Below are positions 12,768-23,827 of a DNA stretch of 64,000 bases, piece by piece (position 1 is the stretch's first letter; every line of letters starts with the position of its first letter). The DNA comes from Acanthochlamys bracteata (taxonomy: Eukaryota; Streptophyta; Magnoliopsida; Pandanales; Velloziaceae): positions 6,585,725 to 6,649,724 of the forward strand of contig CM034129.1 in assembly GCA_019914995.1 (NCBI GenBank), given 5' to 3'. Position numbers and translations under genes: made by a program. Under the pieces are notes generated by a model that was given only the letters and a program-made list of their open reading frames with translations, was not told the DNA's origin and did not search any database.

Positions 12768-14691
12768 ATGGTTATCTCTGGCGTTGACCCCGAGATCGCT
12801 GCATCAACCACGACGGCCCTTCTCGCCTCCGGCGGCATAGTTAAATTCCCGTCACCACCCAAGGACATCTTCAACTTAGCTTACTTAGTTTACTTCATTC
12901 TCGGCGCTGGATTTCTTCTTCCATGGAACGCATTCATCACAGCCGTCGATTACTTTTCGTATCTCTACCCTTCGTCTTCAGTCGACCGAGTCTTCTCTGT
13001 TTCTTACATGTTCTTCTGCTTAATCCCTCTAATTTTCATCGTTGTCTACCTTGGACTACATCGATCGTCCGCAGCAGTTCGAATTAACATTGGACTTGTC
13101 TTATTTACTGCTTCGCTTCTGGTTGTGCCGATTCTCGATGGGGTATACGTTCACGGCGTGCCTGGAAAATATGCTGGGTTTGATGCCACCGTTGCTGCCG
13201 TTGCGGTTTCTGGAATCGGTGATGCGCTTGTTCAGGGAGGAGTGATTGGTGCCGCGGGAGAAATGCCTGAGCGGTACATGCAAGCGGTGTGTGCCGGCAC
13301 AGCTGCCTCAGGTACATTTGAGTACTCTGGACAATTACGTCTAGATCCAAATTTCCTTCTTCTCCATCTAAAATTTTAAGCATATCGGCATGCTCTTGGC
13401 ACAGTATCCTCTTAGTCTGTCCAATCTTGAGCAGTAAGAAATACAGTGGTGTTGAATAGACTTCTGTATCCTACATCAACAGATAACTCTTGTGTGACCA
13501 GCTCTGCATTTTATACCTTTCCCCTGTGCTTATGCAAGAGCATCGTGGACTGCATGGAGTAGATAAGATTGTAAGGAGGCATAATAGAGTTATGTATAAG
13601 TTTTGGGTACTAAAGATTTATGGATTGAGTAATAGTGGGCAACAAGAAAATGTCCTAACTACTTCAGATATTTACCCTTTATGTGAATCTAAATATCCTG
13701 GTTTTGACTAGCACACTTCCCAAAAAAGGGAAGAAATACCTGAGATTACTAAATAATTATATATCTCAAACCACTTTTTGTCACCTTATCAACTTGGACA
13801 AACTGTCAAATTAATTCAAGGAGAGGTTATAGGCACTGTTTCAAGCATGAACTAATCTGGTCTATAATTAGAACAATCAAAAGGATGTTAAATTATGACC
13901 TCTCTGATCACCTTGGAAGCTTATTAAGATCATCCGAACTTTGTCAAATTCTTATTTCAGGGGTTCTGGTCTCAGTAATGAGGATTATAACTAAAGCCAT
14001 GTATTCTCAAGATGCTCATGGATTGAGAAAAAGTGCAAATCTCTACTTTGGTTTCAGTATTGCAATGATGGTGATCTGTATTGTCTGTTACAATGTTGCA
14101 GACAGGCTTCCTGTTGTGCAGCATTACAAAGACATTAAAGTAGAGGCACAGAAACAAGAGAGGACTCTGAACGATTCCTTAAGCGGGTCTTCATGGAGAT
14201 CGACCTTGTGGAACGTTGTTGGACGAATTAAATGGTTTGGTTTTGGGTTGCTCCTAATTTATGTTGTCACCTTGTCTATATTTCCAGGTTACATTACAGA
14301 GGATGTGCATTCTGATATCCTCAAAGATTGGTATCCTATTATCCTTATCACTGGTTACAATGTCTTCGATATGATTGGCAAGTGTCTACCTGCTCTTTAC
14401 ATGCTTGAGAATGCGAATGCTGCAATTGCTGGGAGCGTTGCTAGGCTGCTCTTTTATCCACTTTTCTTTTGTTGCTTGCATGGTCCAAAATTCTTTAGGA
14501 AAGAGATTCCTGTAGCGATACTGACATGCCTTTTTGGCTTGACGAATGGATATTTCACAGCTGTACTGATGATTCTCGCCCCCAAATTTGTTTCCGTTCA
14601 GCACTCGGAGACAGCAGGTGTTGTGATAGTTCTATTTCTAATTACTGGTCTGGTAATCGGTTCTTTAGTTGCATGGTTCTGGGTCATCTGA
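12768..14691 (+). CDS. ENT1: equilibrative nucleoside transporter, ENT1-like
   Basis: Two exons, 12768-13311 and 13961-14691, with a 649-bp GT-AG intron; the junction falls in the Gly codon of AASGVLVSVMR. The product is 424 aa, close to Arabidopsis ENT1. The N-terminus is hydrophilic and short. The first membrane segment carries the ENT hallmark PWNAFITAVDYFSYLYP (from residue 52). There are about 11 hydrophobic segments, with a hydrophilic central loop at roughly 231-268 (VQHYKDIKVEAQKQERTLND). The C-terminal half has FPGYITEDVHSDILKDWYP, RLLFYPLFFCCLHGP, GLTNGYF and ends VAWFWVI, as in plant ENT1. Family knowledge: ENT1 proteins import nucleosides such as adenosine, in plants with proton coupling, at the plasma membrane. 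The start is the first in-frame ATG after a stop-containing leader. The next gene converges on it. Confidence 0.93.
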
Positions 14692-15427
14692 TTAGACCGA
14701 AGGTTCCAGATTTTACTTGGGAAGATCAGGAAATCCATTTGTTATTGCTTGTCTGTAGAATATACTACTCTCTCTTATGGAATGTAAGGAACTGTGGGAA
14801 TCTGACATTGTGTGAGTAGTTTCAACGTTTTCTATGTGAATATTATGATATCTATTTCAACTTGTCAATTCTGATAAAGTGCAAGCGCGTGTTTCCTTAG
14901 CCTAATCTTTTGATATAGCCTGCATTCCTGTTTCACATATACACCTCAGCTTATCATAGTTGATGATTCTTCACATTAGTATCTCCTACTTGCATAATTT
15001 GCTCATCTGCTTACTGCAAATCCCTTTTATGGAACTCCATAAAATGACAAAACTGAATCTGATCAATTTGGTAGGCTCTATTGCAGGATGCTTGGAAGGT
15101 CCTTACCAGCTTCGGTCATGTGCACAAACAAGCATACACGCTCATTTGAAACGCAAACAGTTAAACAATCATATAGTGCAACAAGGGAAGGTATACTAAA
15201 AGATGCGCAGACATAAGCCTGCGTGAAACTGCTCAGACAGCTTAGATAATATGTAATTTCATTTTCTTAAGGATACCTGGGTCAAGATGCAAAACCCAAC
15301 ACAGTACAGACTCATGCTCTAGTTAAGCAATTTCTACCATTAAATTCACAGCTGTAGTGTAACTTCCTATGCTTTTTGAATCACCTTCTAGTCTAATTAG
15401 GGAATCTACAAACACAAAGGAACAACT
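14692..15427. other. 3' flanks of two convergent genes
   Basis: Intergenic DNA between the stop of the ENT1-like gene (+) and the stop of the lectin receptor kinase (-). It should contain both 3' UTRs. No coding motif or repeat was recognised. Confidence 0.6.
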
Positions 15428-18400
15428 TCAAAGTGCCATATCGATCTCCAATGGAAGCATCGGTGAAGCAGCACTGCTGCTTGCCCAACTCCTCGACTGC
15501 TGCTGTGACGCTGCTCCTCTTGAACTCAACTGCTGCAGCTGATGAACAACATGGGACATCCTTGGACGCACAGATGGAACATGCTGTGTGCAGGAGTAGA
15601 CAAGATCTACCACCTTCTGTATTACCTCAATTTCAGGGATATCAGTAATTTGTGGATCAAGGAGTTCAAGGTACCTGTGAGACTGCACTAAGGGCGTTGC
15701 CCATTCGAATATGCTCTGCCAACCCATCCCATCCACAGCCTGTGCTGGCTGACGTCCACTTACAATTTCCATTAAAAGCACCCCAAAGCTGTAAACATCA
15801 CTCTTTGTTGTGAGTTCATTCCTGTAAACAAATTCTGGGGCAAGATATCCATATCTGCCTGCCATTACAGTCCTTTCGTGCATCACCTTCCATGAGACGA
15901 ACTTAGACAAACCTACTCCCATCAGATGTGCCCCAAAGTCCTCATCAAGGAGAACATTGCTGGCACGGATATCTCGATGAACTACGTGCGGTTTCACCTT
16001 GTCATGTAGAAAACTGGAGTTCAAAGAAAAGAAAGGCATGAAACAGTGACGAAGAGAAATGGAAAGTATGTCCAACATAAATTAAGGAACCAACATAAAT
16101 TAAGGAAAATGTTTACTGCACTTGTTACCATATACGATTAACTTATTTTAAAGTGTGAAAAAACAAATAAATAAACCCTGATATATTAAGCATTGAAAAC
16201 TCAATATCATATGGAAAATAACAGAATTTTATTATTATTTTTATTCAGAGAATGAAGCTGCATCCATATACTTACGCGATTCCCTGCGCCAGAGTCGTAG
16301 CAACTCTTATCCTCATAACCCAATCCAAAGTTCTAGCACCTACTGGTATGTGGTGCAGCCATCTATCCAGAGGACCATTAGCAACAAATTCATAAACAAT
16401 ATAGCGATCTCCATGATCATAGCAACAACCTTTTATGGCAACTAAGTTTTGATGATGAAGCTTTGCAACTCGCCCAATCTCAGAATAGAACTCTCTTTTT
16501 CTTTGAAAAGTTGATCTCATTAATCTTTTAACTGCCACCCTGGTTCCATCTGGTAAAAGTCCACAATACGTTCCACCTATCTTGGCATCTCCAAGAAGTC
16601 GATTTCCTTCACTGAAGTTCTTAGTTATTGATATGAGCTCTCCAGTGGTGAATATTTTCCATGAAGGAGCAACCAAGGCACCTGTTGCAGGACTGGACAC
16701 TTTGCGGGATCTTCTTCGTTTTTTGCTCCGTTTGTAGATTAGAAGCCAAATAACAACAGTCAAAGTAATAATGAGAATCAACCCACTCACAATTAAGAGG
16801 ACAATAGAATACTCCTTGTGGCAGTGGTTTTTGAAACATTTGTTATCTGAAATTACAGAAAAATATTGGGGAAATTAACACTTTATTTCGCAGCTAAAGT
16901 GAAATAAGTAAACATAACCATATACAAAAGAAGAATATATAACACGAGGAGCTTATGTCAAGCATTTAGTTGATTCATTCTATTATATAAATAGTTACTC
17001 CAAGCAACTGTTACCAAAATGCTCAGGCATTTGATGGTCTGTTGACTAATTATTGTCTACAATTTCAGCTCCAAAAGTACTTTATCTAGATTATAAAAAA
17101 ATAGTGAGAAGTATGCCTATACCTTTGACAAGCATGCAAATAGGTCTATGAGATGCATTGCATCTTTCAGCAACCAAAGCAGCACTATCATCTCTCATTG
17201 CCATACATGAAAAGTTTGATTTAGCACTATGGCACGTGGTGTTGGTACAATTGAGATATGATGACTCCCCAGAAAAGACTGTATCATTCCACAGGGATGT
17301 ATTATCGGACCATCTCCAGACAGAACCAAGAGTTGAATTATATTCTCTGCCACCCACCCAACATCCTTCACTATTATGTGAGCATAAAGTCTGGGAAATT
17401 TTCAAGTCTTCCACAGATGCAAGTGCTGCTAAATGGCCATTAGACTCCTGACAGAGGGCCTCTGATCTATCCCACGGAAGGGCATTAGATAATACCCTAA
17501 AGCACTTGTTCTGATCAGGACCAGTTTCCCAACCTTTAGGGCATACCACTGTGAAACATAAGGTTAAGAATCTGAACAAATCAATTGGCAGATACATGCT
17601 ACCAACAAGAACAACAAGAAGAACTAAACCTTATCCTACTACATGGATCCTTTCATGCCATTGTGCTCTATTTAACAAATAGATGCTACCAAGAAAACAA
17701 ATTACTGGTAGCCAGATTAATGCCAAAATAAGATCTTAGAATAACCTATATCACACATAAGGAAAGCTGCTGATAGAGTAGTTAAAAAACACACCCCAAA
17801 AGGCATTGCTTGTCTTGGTAAGAAAGATATTCCTAATATGATAGAAATATCTATCTTATACGCTTAAAAGGTCAACACACCAAAACAAAATTCCATATTG
17901 GAGAAATAGAGATCTAAACTCCCATCTCCTTAGGAAATGGTGCATTTCCATTTCATGGCTGAATTGATATAGCAAACTTAGAAACTACTAATACATTTCT
18001 AGCATATTTGTTATTGACAAAATATTGCTTTAAACTTTTTAAATAACTCAAATTAAATCGATATCTAGAATAGAAAAGTAAGTAGAAAGTTTGTGGTACC
18101 TTTATATATAGCAATTCCAATTGGGAACATCATTTTATGTTAGGTCTTCCTCTGGTAATCAATATCTCAAACATTTTTCTTATCAACCTCAACAAAATGT
18201 TTGTGTTATTCAGAATAAGAGTTGTATGCTACTATTGAAGTGAAGGTTATTTGCGTAATTTATGTGAGTCAGGCAAGAACCAAATTAGTTTTAAGTCATA
18301 TTCCGATAGAATACACGTAGAGTTGAATTTAGAACCCTAGATGGTCTACGAGTTTCAATTATAATAGCTTTACGAGTTCATTTATAGTAGGCTTAAGAGT

Positions 18401-21014
18401 TCTACTTATAGTAGGATCTTTTAAAGGTTAAGTTAGTTTTTAATTAGATAAGTCTTGTTGCAGTACACTCTTAAAAGGTTTTTTAGTCTATCTAAAGAAT
18501 TGCAAATCTTCTTTTTAGAATCAATGAACAAAGTTTGAGTTGTTTGTCAGGAATAGGGAGTGCAGGCTCCCTCTAACGAATGAGAAATTTGATATGACCT
18601 TAATCTGTGGAGGTGTAAACTTCTTCTAACGAGTCAGAGACACGGGAGGGTCTTAAACTCCAATCATTTGATACCTGAGCCAGATTCCTCTGTTGTGTGA
18701 TAGTGTGGCAAGAAGATAGGAGGAAAGCAAAAGACTTCATAATACAACAATAAACCTAAAAACGATTGCGACGATGCTACAATGGTGCATCTGCCAGTTT
18801 TCTAGAATTTAGAAAGGACTTTTAGGTTCAACCATGACTTTTTCTGTAAAAGAAATTGTCAGATGGTTGGTTGATCTATATACGTTTCTCAAGCATAGAA
18901 AAGTTTTGGAAGATTTCAGGATCAATCTCACTTCACTGAGGCTTGTCTATAATACAGAAAAGTGTTGGAAAGACGAAGACTTTTATAAAAAACGATGACA
19001 TGGGAAAGGTAGATTCACGATGGAAGATGATAAGTTTACTGCTTCTAGAATTTTATCCTGATTGTTGGTGATGCGGGGTAGGTTGCAAAAAGAAAGGTAA
19101 TAGAAAGCTATTCAATTTAGTGCTACAGAATACAATCCAATAAAGCAGTGGGCCCCTGAGCATCAAGCAGCAAAGTAGCATACCGAAGAGACAGCATCAG
19201 AGTACAGAGCAATATAATAGAAATGTGAGGCAGATAATCAAAAAGTAAAATGGCAGCAGCAATGTCAGTCAACAACAGCAACTGCATCAACTTCTCTGCA
19301 ACGAGCGAACTAGTCGCCTTAAATGGCACTTGCCCTAAGACCCCTTATGTATATAGTATATTTCAAGCTTTTTGTTGAAATATAATGTGAAAAAAAAAAT
19401 AGGAATATGTAACTGTCGAAAGCCAAATATCTTTGGCAGGCGTTTGAAATTCACCTTAGTCATATATACATAATTAACCATGAGTTGTAGTTTCTTCCAC
19501 ATGCAAATAAGATTTTTAATTATGGAAATGAGAATGAAGATCCTATTAATGTACTACACCACTCCAATATAAGACTTGGGCCCAATGTGTTGAACTTACT
19601 AGAATATAAACTACAATACCCAATACACCTTAAATTAGAGGTATCTCAACTTAATAAAGCAAAGGCTTTCTAGTACTATAAACTAAAGCCTACCCGTATT
19701 GCCAATATATTTTGTTAGGAAAAAAATGTGTACTTATAAATCAGGAAAAAACTTGATGCAAATCATCAAAGAAGTTGTCTTGCTCCAAATTGAACTGACC
19801 TTTAAACCTTTAGTTGTGAGTATTCATTGATCCCTTTTTCTGCTTATTCCGTGCACTATTTACAATAGGTTATGATTAATTTAAATGAACAGACATACAT
19901 ATTTTTCACAATAAAGATGCATTGGCGATCAAGATAAAAGTGAGCAAAGGAAATTGCTAAACATCACAGGAAAGTAGCTTTTGTGAGGGGTCTACCCCCT
20001 TGTAAAGCATTTATAAGGGACGTTTGGCTGACCAATTCAACTTTTTATCATTCCAAATAAGCACTTTGTGTTTTAACCTTTCACAATATTTTATAGAATT
20101 TTTTTAAATTTTGAAAAGTACAGAAAAATTGTATGCCGTACAATTTTTACATGTGTAATTTTTATTATTTTTTAAGTCAAAAAAATCGAGCTCGTTTTTC
20201 AAAATATCTTTCAGTTTAAAAAAAACTCTATTTTATAAGCACTCTGAAACGTCCCCATAAGCTTTTGTAACTTTCTCAAGAAATAGGTTGTAGCATAATG
20301 GTTAGATATGTAGGTGGTGGATGTGCGAGGAGATTTTCCTAATATTCCACTTTTTTTGTTGATGGGACTTTGTTAATGGGGTTTTTTTTCATTTTGTTTT
20401 AATATCTGTTATAATATGGTCAGAAAATTTTCTTTTCCATTGCTCTAATACTTGCTATCAGGAAGCTTTTTTCTATTTCCTATTCTAAATAGTTACAAAT
20501 TCTCTATTTCATTGCTTAAAATTTTGTAATGTCTAGAAATTTTGTTAACGACCACAGTTGAGTTCTTTTTAATGCATTTTGTCAAGATTGTAAGACTAGA
20601 TCTTGATTACTTCATAATTTCTTTAAGAAATGTTTTTTTTTCTAAAGTATAATGTTAGAATTTGTTGAAACATTTCCCCATTAATAGCTGGCTACGTATT
20701 ATTACAACCAAGCAAATGCCATGCATGCACCAAAAAGTCACTAGATATATAGACTAAACCTAATCCATCCTTAAAAAAAGGAAACTACTGTAGCTGTTGG
20801 GTAGAAAATTTCAATCAACCTGTGAGCATAATTTTCCTTTTAATCCTCATACATCAATCTACAAATTAAGCCATGTTATTGAAAGAAAAACTAATTACCA
20901 ACAAAGACTAGTTGAGAAAGAAATAGAGAGAGACTCACAGGCTTGAGCAGGTGGGATGAATTTAGTAGCAGAGAAGACCAAAAAGAATAAAAAGAGTAGC
21001 TCGGATTCTTTCAT
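15428..21014 (-). CDS. C-type lectin-domain receptor-like (pseudo)kinase
   Basis: Four exons on the minus strand: 21014-20939, 17548-17123, 16846-16276 and 16013-15428. All junctions are GT-AG and phases agree, giving 552 aa. Residues 1-25 are a signal peptide (MKESELLFLFFLVFSA). Residues about 28-165 form a C-type lectin-like domain (CPKGWETGPDQNKCFRV, then CWVGG, WRWSDN). A membrane segment spans about 182-205, followed by a basic stop-transfer stretch (KRSKKRRRSRK). The kinase-like domain runs about 245-520 with VAVK Lys274, HRD at 370-372, Asn377 and APE. The DFG triad is replaced by GVG (390-392) and the Gly-rich loop is poor, so catalysis is doubtful. Architecture and sequence match the single-copy plant family typified by Arabidopsis At1g52310. 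Ligand and function are not established by sequence. Intron 1 is 3.4 kb and holds repeat insertions. Confidence 0.92.
18300..19330. mobile_element. LTR-retrotransposon-like fragment in intron 1 (tentative)
   Basis: The stretch contains an LTR-like end near 18667 followed by TTTGATACCTGAGCCAG, which resembles a diverged iMet-tRNA primer-binding site with its usual GAGCC continuation. No coding domain follows that I can recognise. It lies wholly inside the first intron of the lectin receptor kinase gene. Boundaries are approximate and the class is uncertain. Confidence 0.25.
20017..20255. repeat. MITE-like insertion with GGGACGTTT terminal inverted repeats
   Basis: The left end reads GGGACGTTTGG at 20017 and the right end AAACGTCCCC at 20246-20255. 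They are inverted copies about 240 bp apart, around AT-rich filler. ATA or ATAA flanks both sides and may be the target duplication. It lies in intron 1 of the lectin receptor kinase gene, close to the first exon. The superfamily is not determined. Confidence 0.4.
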
Positions 21015-21379
21015 TTCTATCCTTTTCGCGTCTTCTTGATCAACATACCCTGTCCGAAAACCAAAAAATTACCAGAAGGATTTGTTAATTCGCTGCTGCT
21101 CCGCCATCGATCTACTTTTTTTCCTGCCCTAAGCTTCGATAGAGAGACTCTGGTCTTCTTCTTCTTCTTTTCACACAGTGATTAGTCTTGAGACTGCAGA
21201 CCTGCAGTGTGGACAGTGGAGCAACAGAGGCGAAGCAGTCTGCTAATGGGCCAAAATATCTTATTGCGTACATTTATTGGGCCAACTCTTTTTACATACT
21301 GTACTGGGCCAATACAACTTGGTCCTCATTCATCAATCGAAAACTTCAGCGAGCGAGCGAACAGGTAGTGAAGAGGAAA
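21015..21379. promoter_or_regulatory. short divergent promoter shared by the lectin kinase and PORR genes
   Basis: Only 365 bp separate the two start codons (21014 on minus, 21380 on plus). The interval includes CT-rich stretches typical of 5' leaders and three GGGCC/GGCCCA-like sites near 21246, 21279 and 21306. Such GGCCCA elements are bound by TCP factors and are common upstream of housekeeping and organelle-related plant genes. Exact transcription starts cannot be read from the sequence. Confidence 0.5.
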
Positions 21380-22552
21380 ATGTTAAAGTTGCAGCGGCCG
21401 TGCTCCGGAACGGTTCTCCGTCTACTATCCCCGTTGTGGTGCCGTGACCAACGAGCTAGTTTAGTGAACTCGAAACTGAAATGGGTCCGTGATCGTTCTC
21501 TCGACCATGTTGTGTCCCGTGAACGTCATCTCCGTCCCGTTCTTCTTCTCATTCACCAACTCAATTCTTCACCGCGGCCATTAACTAAACTCAATCTCGG
21601 TCTAATGAAACTCTATCCTTCTATATTCAAACAATCTTCGAAATCTTCTTCTCGTTCTTCTTCTTTCTCTCTCACTGATACTGCGATTCAAATCCGCAAG
21701 GAAGAATTGGTTGTTCAATCTCGTACTGAGTTAGAAACCGTCGATCGTCTCCGCCGTCTTCTGATGATGACTCTTGACAGTTGTCTTCCTGTTCAAGCAA
21801 TCAACCAGCTTTCTTTCGATTTTGGTCTTCCTTTTGATTTTTGCACGTCTCTACTACCTCGTTACCAACAATTCTTTGAAATTTTCCAATCAAATGAACA
21901 ATTATGGATTAAGCTCTTGTCTCGAGATCCAAGCCTTGCTGTTTCTGAGCTCGAAAAGAATTCTAACTGTAGTAATTTTAGTTCTGATTCAAGTGTAGGA
22001 CAAGGTGAAGATAAAAGGAGAAATATTGATTTCCCGATAAGCTTTCCCAGAGGATTTGGACTTCCGAGGAAGTGGACAGAGTGGCTCCGGGAATGGCAGA
22101 CATTGCCCTATAGAAGCCCATACTCAACTGAATCTCCCATGCTCGATCGCCGCACTGATGAGTCAGAGAAAAGGAATGTTGGTGTTTTTCATGAGTTACT
22201 TCACCTGACAGTAGCGAAAAAGACCGAGCGGAGAAATGTTAGTAATCTGCGGAAACCATTGGGGATGCCGCAGAAGTTTACCAAGGTGTTTGAGAGGCAT
22301 TCCGGAATATTTTATATATCTCAGAAGCTTGCTACACAAACAGTTGTCCTCAGAGAAGCTTATGCCTCGGTTTATGCAGCTAGGGGGATGGGGAAACATC
22401 CCATTCAGGTCGTTAGAGATAAGTATGTTGCCTTGATGAGGACAGGGATTTACGAAGAGGTTGATGAAGATGGTGAGAGTAATCACATTAAGAAATTTTC
22501 GGATGAATGCACAGAAGAATATTTCTCAGCTCAAGAGAAGGATGTTTCCTAA
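21380..22552 (+). CDS. PORR-domain organellar RNA-binding protein
   Basis: A single-exon frame of 390 aa from ATG 21380, the first ATG in this frame (the frame is open upstream, but without an ATG). The N-terminus (MLKLQRPCSGTVLRLLSPLW) is rich in Arg, Leu and Ser with no acidic residues, as expected of an organelle presequence. The plant organelle RNA recognition (PORR) domain runs from about residue 33 to 345. Recognisable blocks are KWVRDRSLDHVVSRERHLRP, then LPVQAINQLSFDFGLPFDF, FPRGFGLPRKW, VFHELLHLTVAKKTERRNVS and FERHSGIFYISQK. Family knowledge: PORR proteins bind group II introns and promote their splicing in mitochondria or chloroplasts. Which organelle and which introns cannot be told here. 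It shares a divergent promoter with the lectin kinase gene. Confidence 0.9.
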   Translation: MLKLQRPCSGTVLRLLSPLWCRDQRASLVNSKLKWVRDRSLDHVVSRERHLRPVLLLIHQLNSSPRPLTKLNLGLMKLYPSIFKQSSKSSSRSSSFSLTDTAIQIRKEELVVQSRTELETVDRLRRLLMMTLDSCLPVQAINQLSFDFGLPFDFCTSLLPRYQQFFEIFQSNEQLWIKLLSRDPSLAVSELEKNSNCSNFSSDSSVGQGEDKRRNIDFPISFPRGFGLPRKWTEWLREWQTLPYRSPYSTESPMLDRRTDESEKRNVGVFHELLHLTVAKKTERRNVSNLRKPLGMPQKFTKVFERHSGIFYISQKLATQTVVLREAYASVYAARGMGKHPIQVVRDKYVALMRTGIYEEVDEDGESNHIKKFSDECTEEYFSAQEKDVS

Positions 22553-23687
22553 CGGCTTGGTGGAAATGCTGATCTATCAATATTGCAAGTTCTGTGGGAT
22601 ACTTAAGAAAGAGGGGATGCACCTGAGGTAGGTAAATGTCTGCTTAATTTTATCTAGAATCTGTATAATCTATAAGAATAGTAATCCAACAGTTTACATC
22701 ATTCTTTTGGTTTGACAATTTGGTGCTTTAGTGGTTGCATTCCATGATGATGCAAGTTCTTCTAGTTAGCTGCTTTTTGTTAATGTGGAAGAGACTTAGG
22801 CAACGTAGGTTGCTGCCATGGTTCGGAGAACTTTAGCTTTTGGTGTTGAGTAAGTATTTTTTTCAGACCATGGTTTGGACTTGCAATGTAGAAGAAAAGC
22901 ACTTCTAGAAGCATTTTGGATAACCAAGAGGAAAATGGATTCTCCAAGCACTTCTGAAAGTGCTTTTTCCAAACGCACTTCTCCAAACTCAGTGTCAAAT
23001 GGAAGTGTAGCCTATTGATAATTTCTGGAGAAATTAGGTAGGAAATGCATAGGTCTATATTATTTGGCTAGGAAAATCAGGAAAAAACAAGAACAAGACA
23101 ACAAACAAATAGAAGACAAACATGAGTTGTTAATCAGCGACTTTGAATATGAGAAATTAAGAAAAATAACCAGGGAAGTATACTATGGACATAGAACAAT
23201 TACAAGATACATAGACTCTTATTATACTATTTACTTATTGCTTAAGAATAGAGCGTTTATGTCTTTTACTTAACCATGGCATTTTCTAATTGTTTCTCAT
23301 GACCCATATTTGCATCTGTAGCCTGCCACCTTTCCTTCTGTATAGTCCAATTTGGAGAAGCATTTTGAATAAGTCCATCCAATTTTAAGAACCAACTTGT
23401 ATTCGCTTAACCGAATTTCAAACTGATTTGATTGCAAGGAATCACGACCTAAGCATATGGTGAAACAATTTTGATCGCAAGCTGTCATCACCTGACTGTA
23501 TGTTGGATGATTGGCTCTAGGTTGGTTCGGATACTATGCCCACCCAAGCCAGTGTTTCTAACACAATTGGCACTAAACATCAATATTAAACAATAAAACT
23601 TGAGCAGCAACTTTAAACCAATAGATGGTTTAAGTAATAAAGTTCTTAATTGAACCAATTTATTAGAATACAATGATTAATCACTTA
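22553..23687. other. intergenic with 3' UTR and unassigned sequence
   Basis: The first part should be the PORR gene 3' UTR. Around 22900-22980 there is a short imperfect inverted arrangement of AAGCACTTCT / AGAAGTGC-like blocks, suggesting a MITE relic. A 69-codon frame at 23064-23273 is Lys/Glu-rich without a known motif. Confidence 0.35.
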
Positions 23688-23827
23688 GTCCCAGTTTAGC
23701 TCTATGCGGCTTTATTCTAACTTACAAAATTTAAGATCTTTGAAGAGCTTGTTTGGAGTCCCAGTTTAGCTCTATGTGGCTTTATGTTAACTTTCAAATT
23801 TTAAGACCTTTGAAGAGCTTGTTTGGA
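23688..23827 (+). repeat. two-copy 70-bp tandem repeat
   Basis: Units at 23688-23757 and 23758-23827. Both start GTCCCAGTTTAGCTCTATG and end GAAGAGCTTGTTTGGA. I count six substitutions and no gaps between them. No function is suggested. Confidence 0.9.

Noticed and set aside
13042-13383. Overlapping frames on both strands inside exon 1 of the ENT1-like gene
   Set aside because: Shadow frames of a well-supported transporter exon.
21188-21379. 64-residue N-terminal extension of the PORR frame
   Set aside because: The frame is open but has no ATG upstream of 21380. The extension overlaps the promoter region and would disrupt the presequence.
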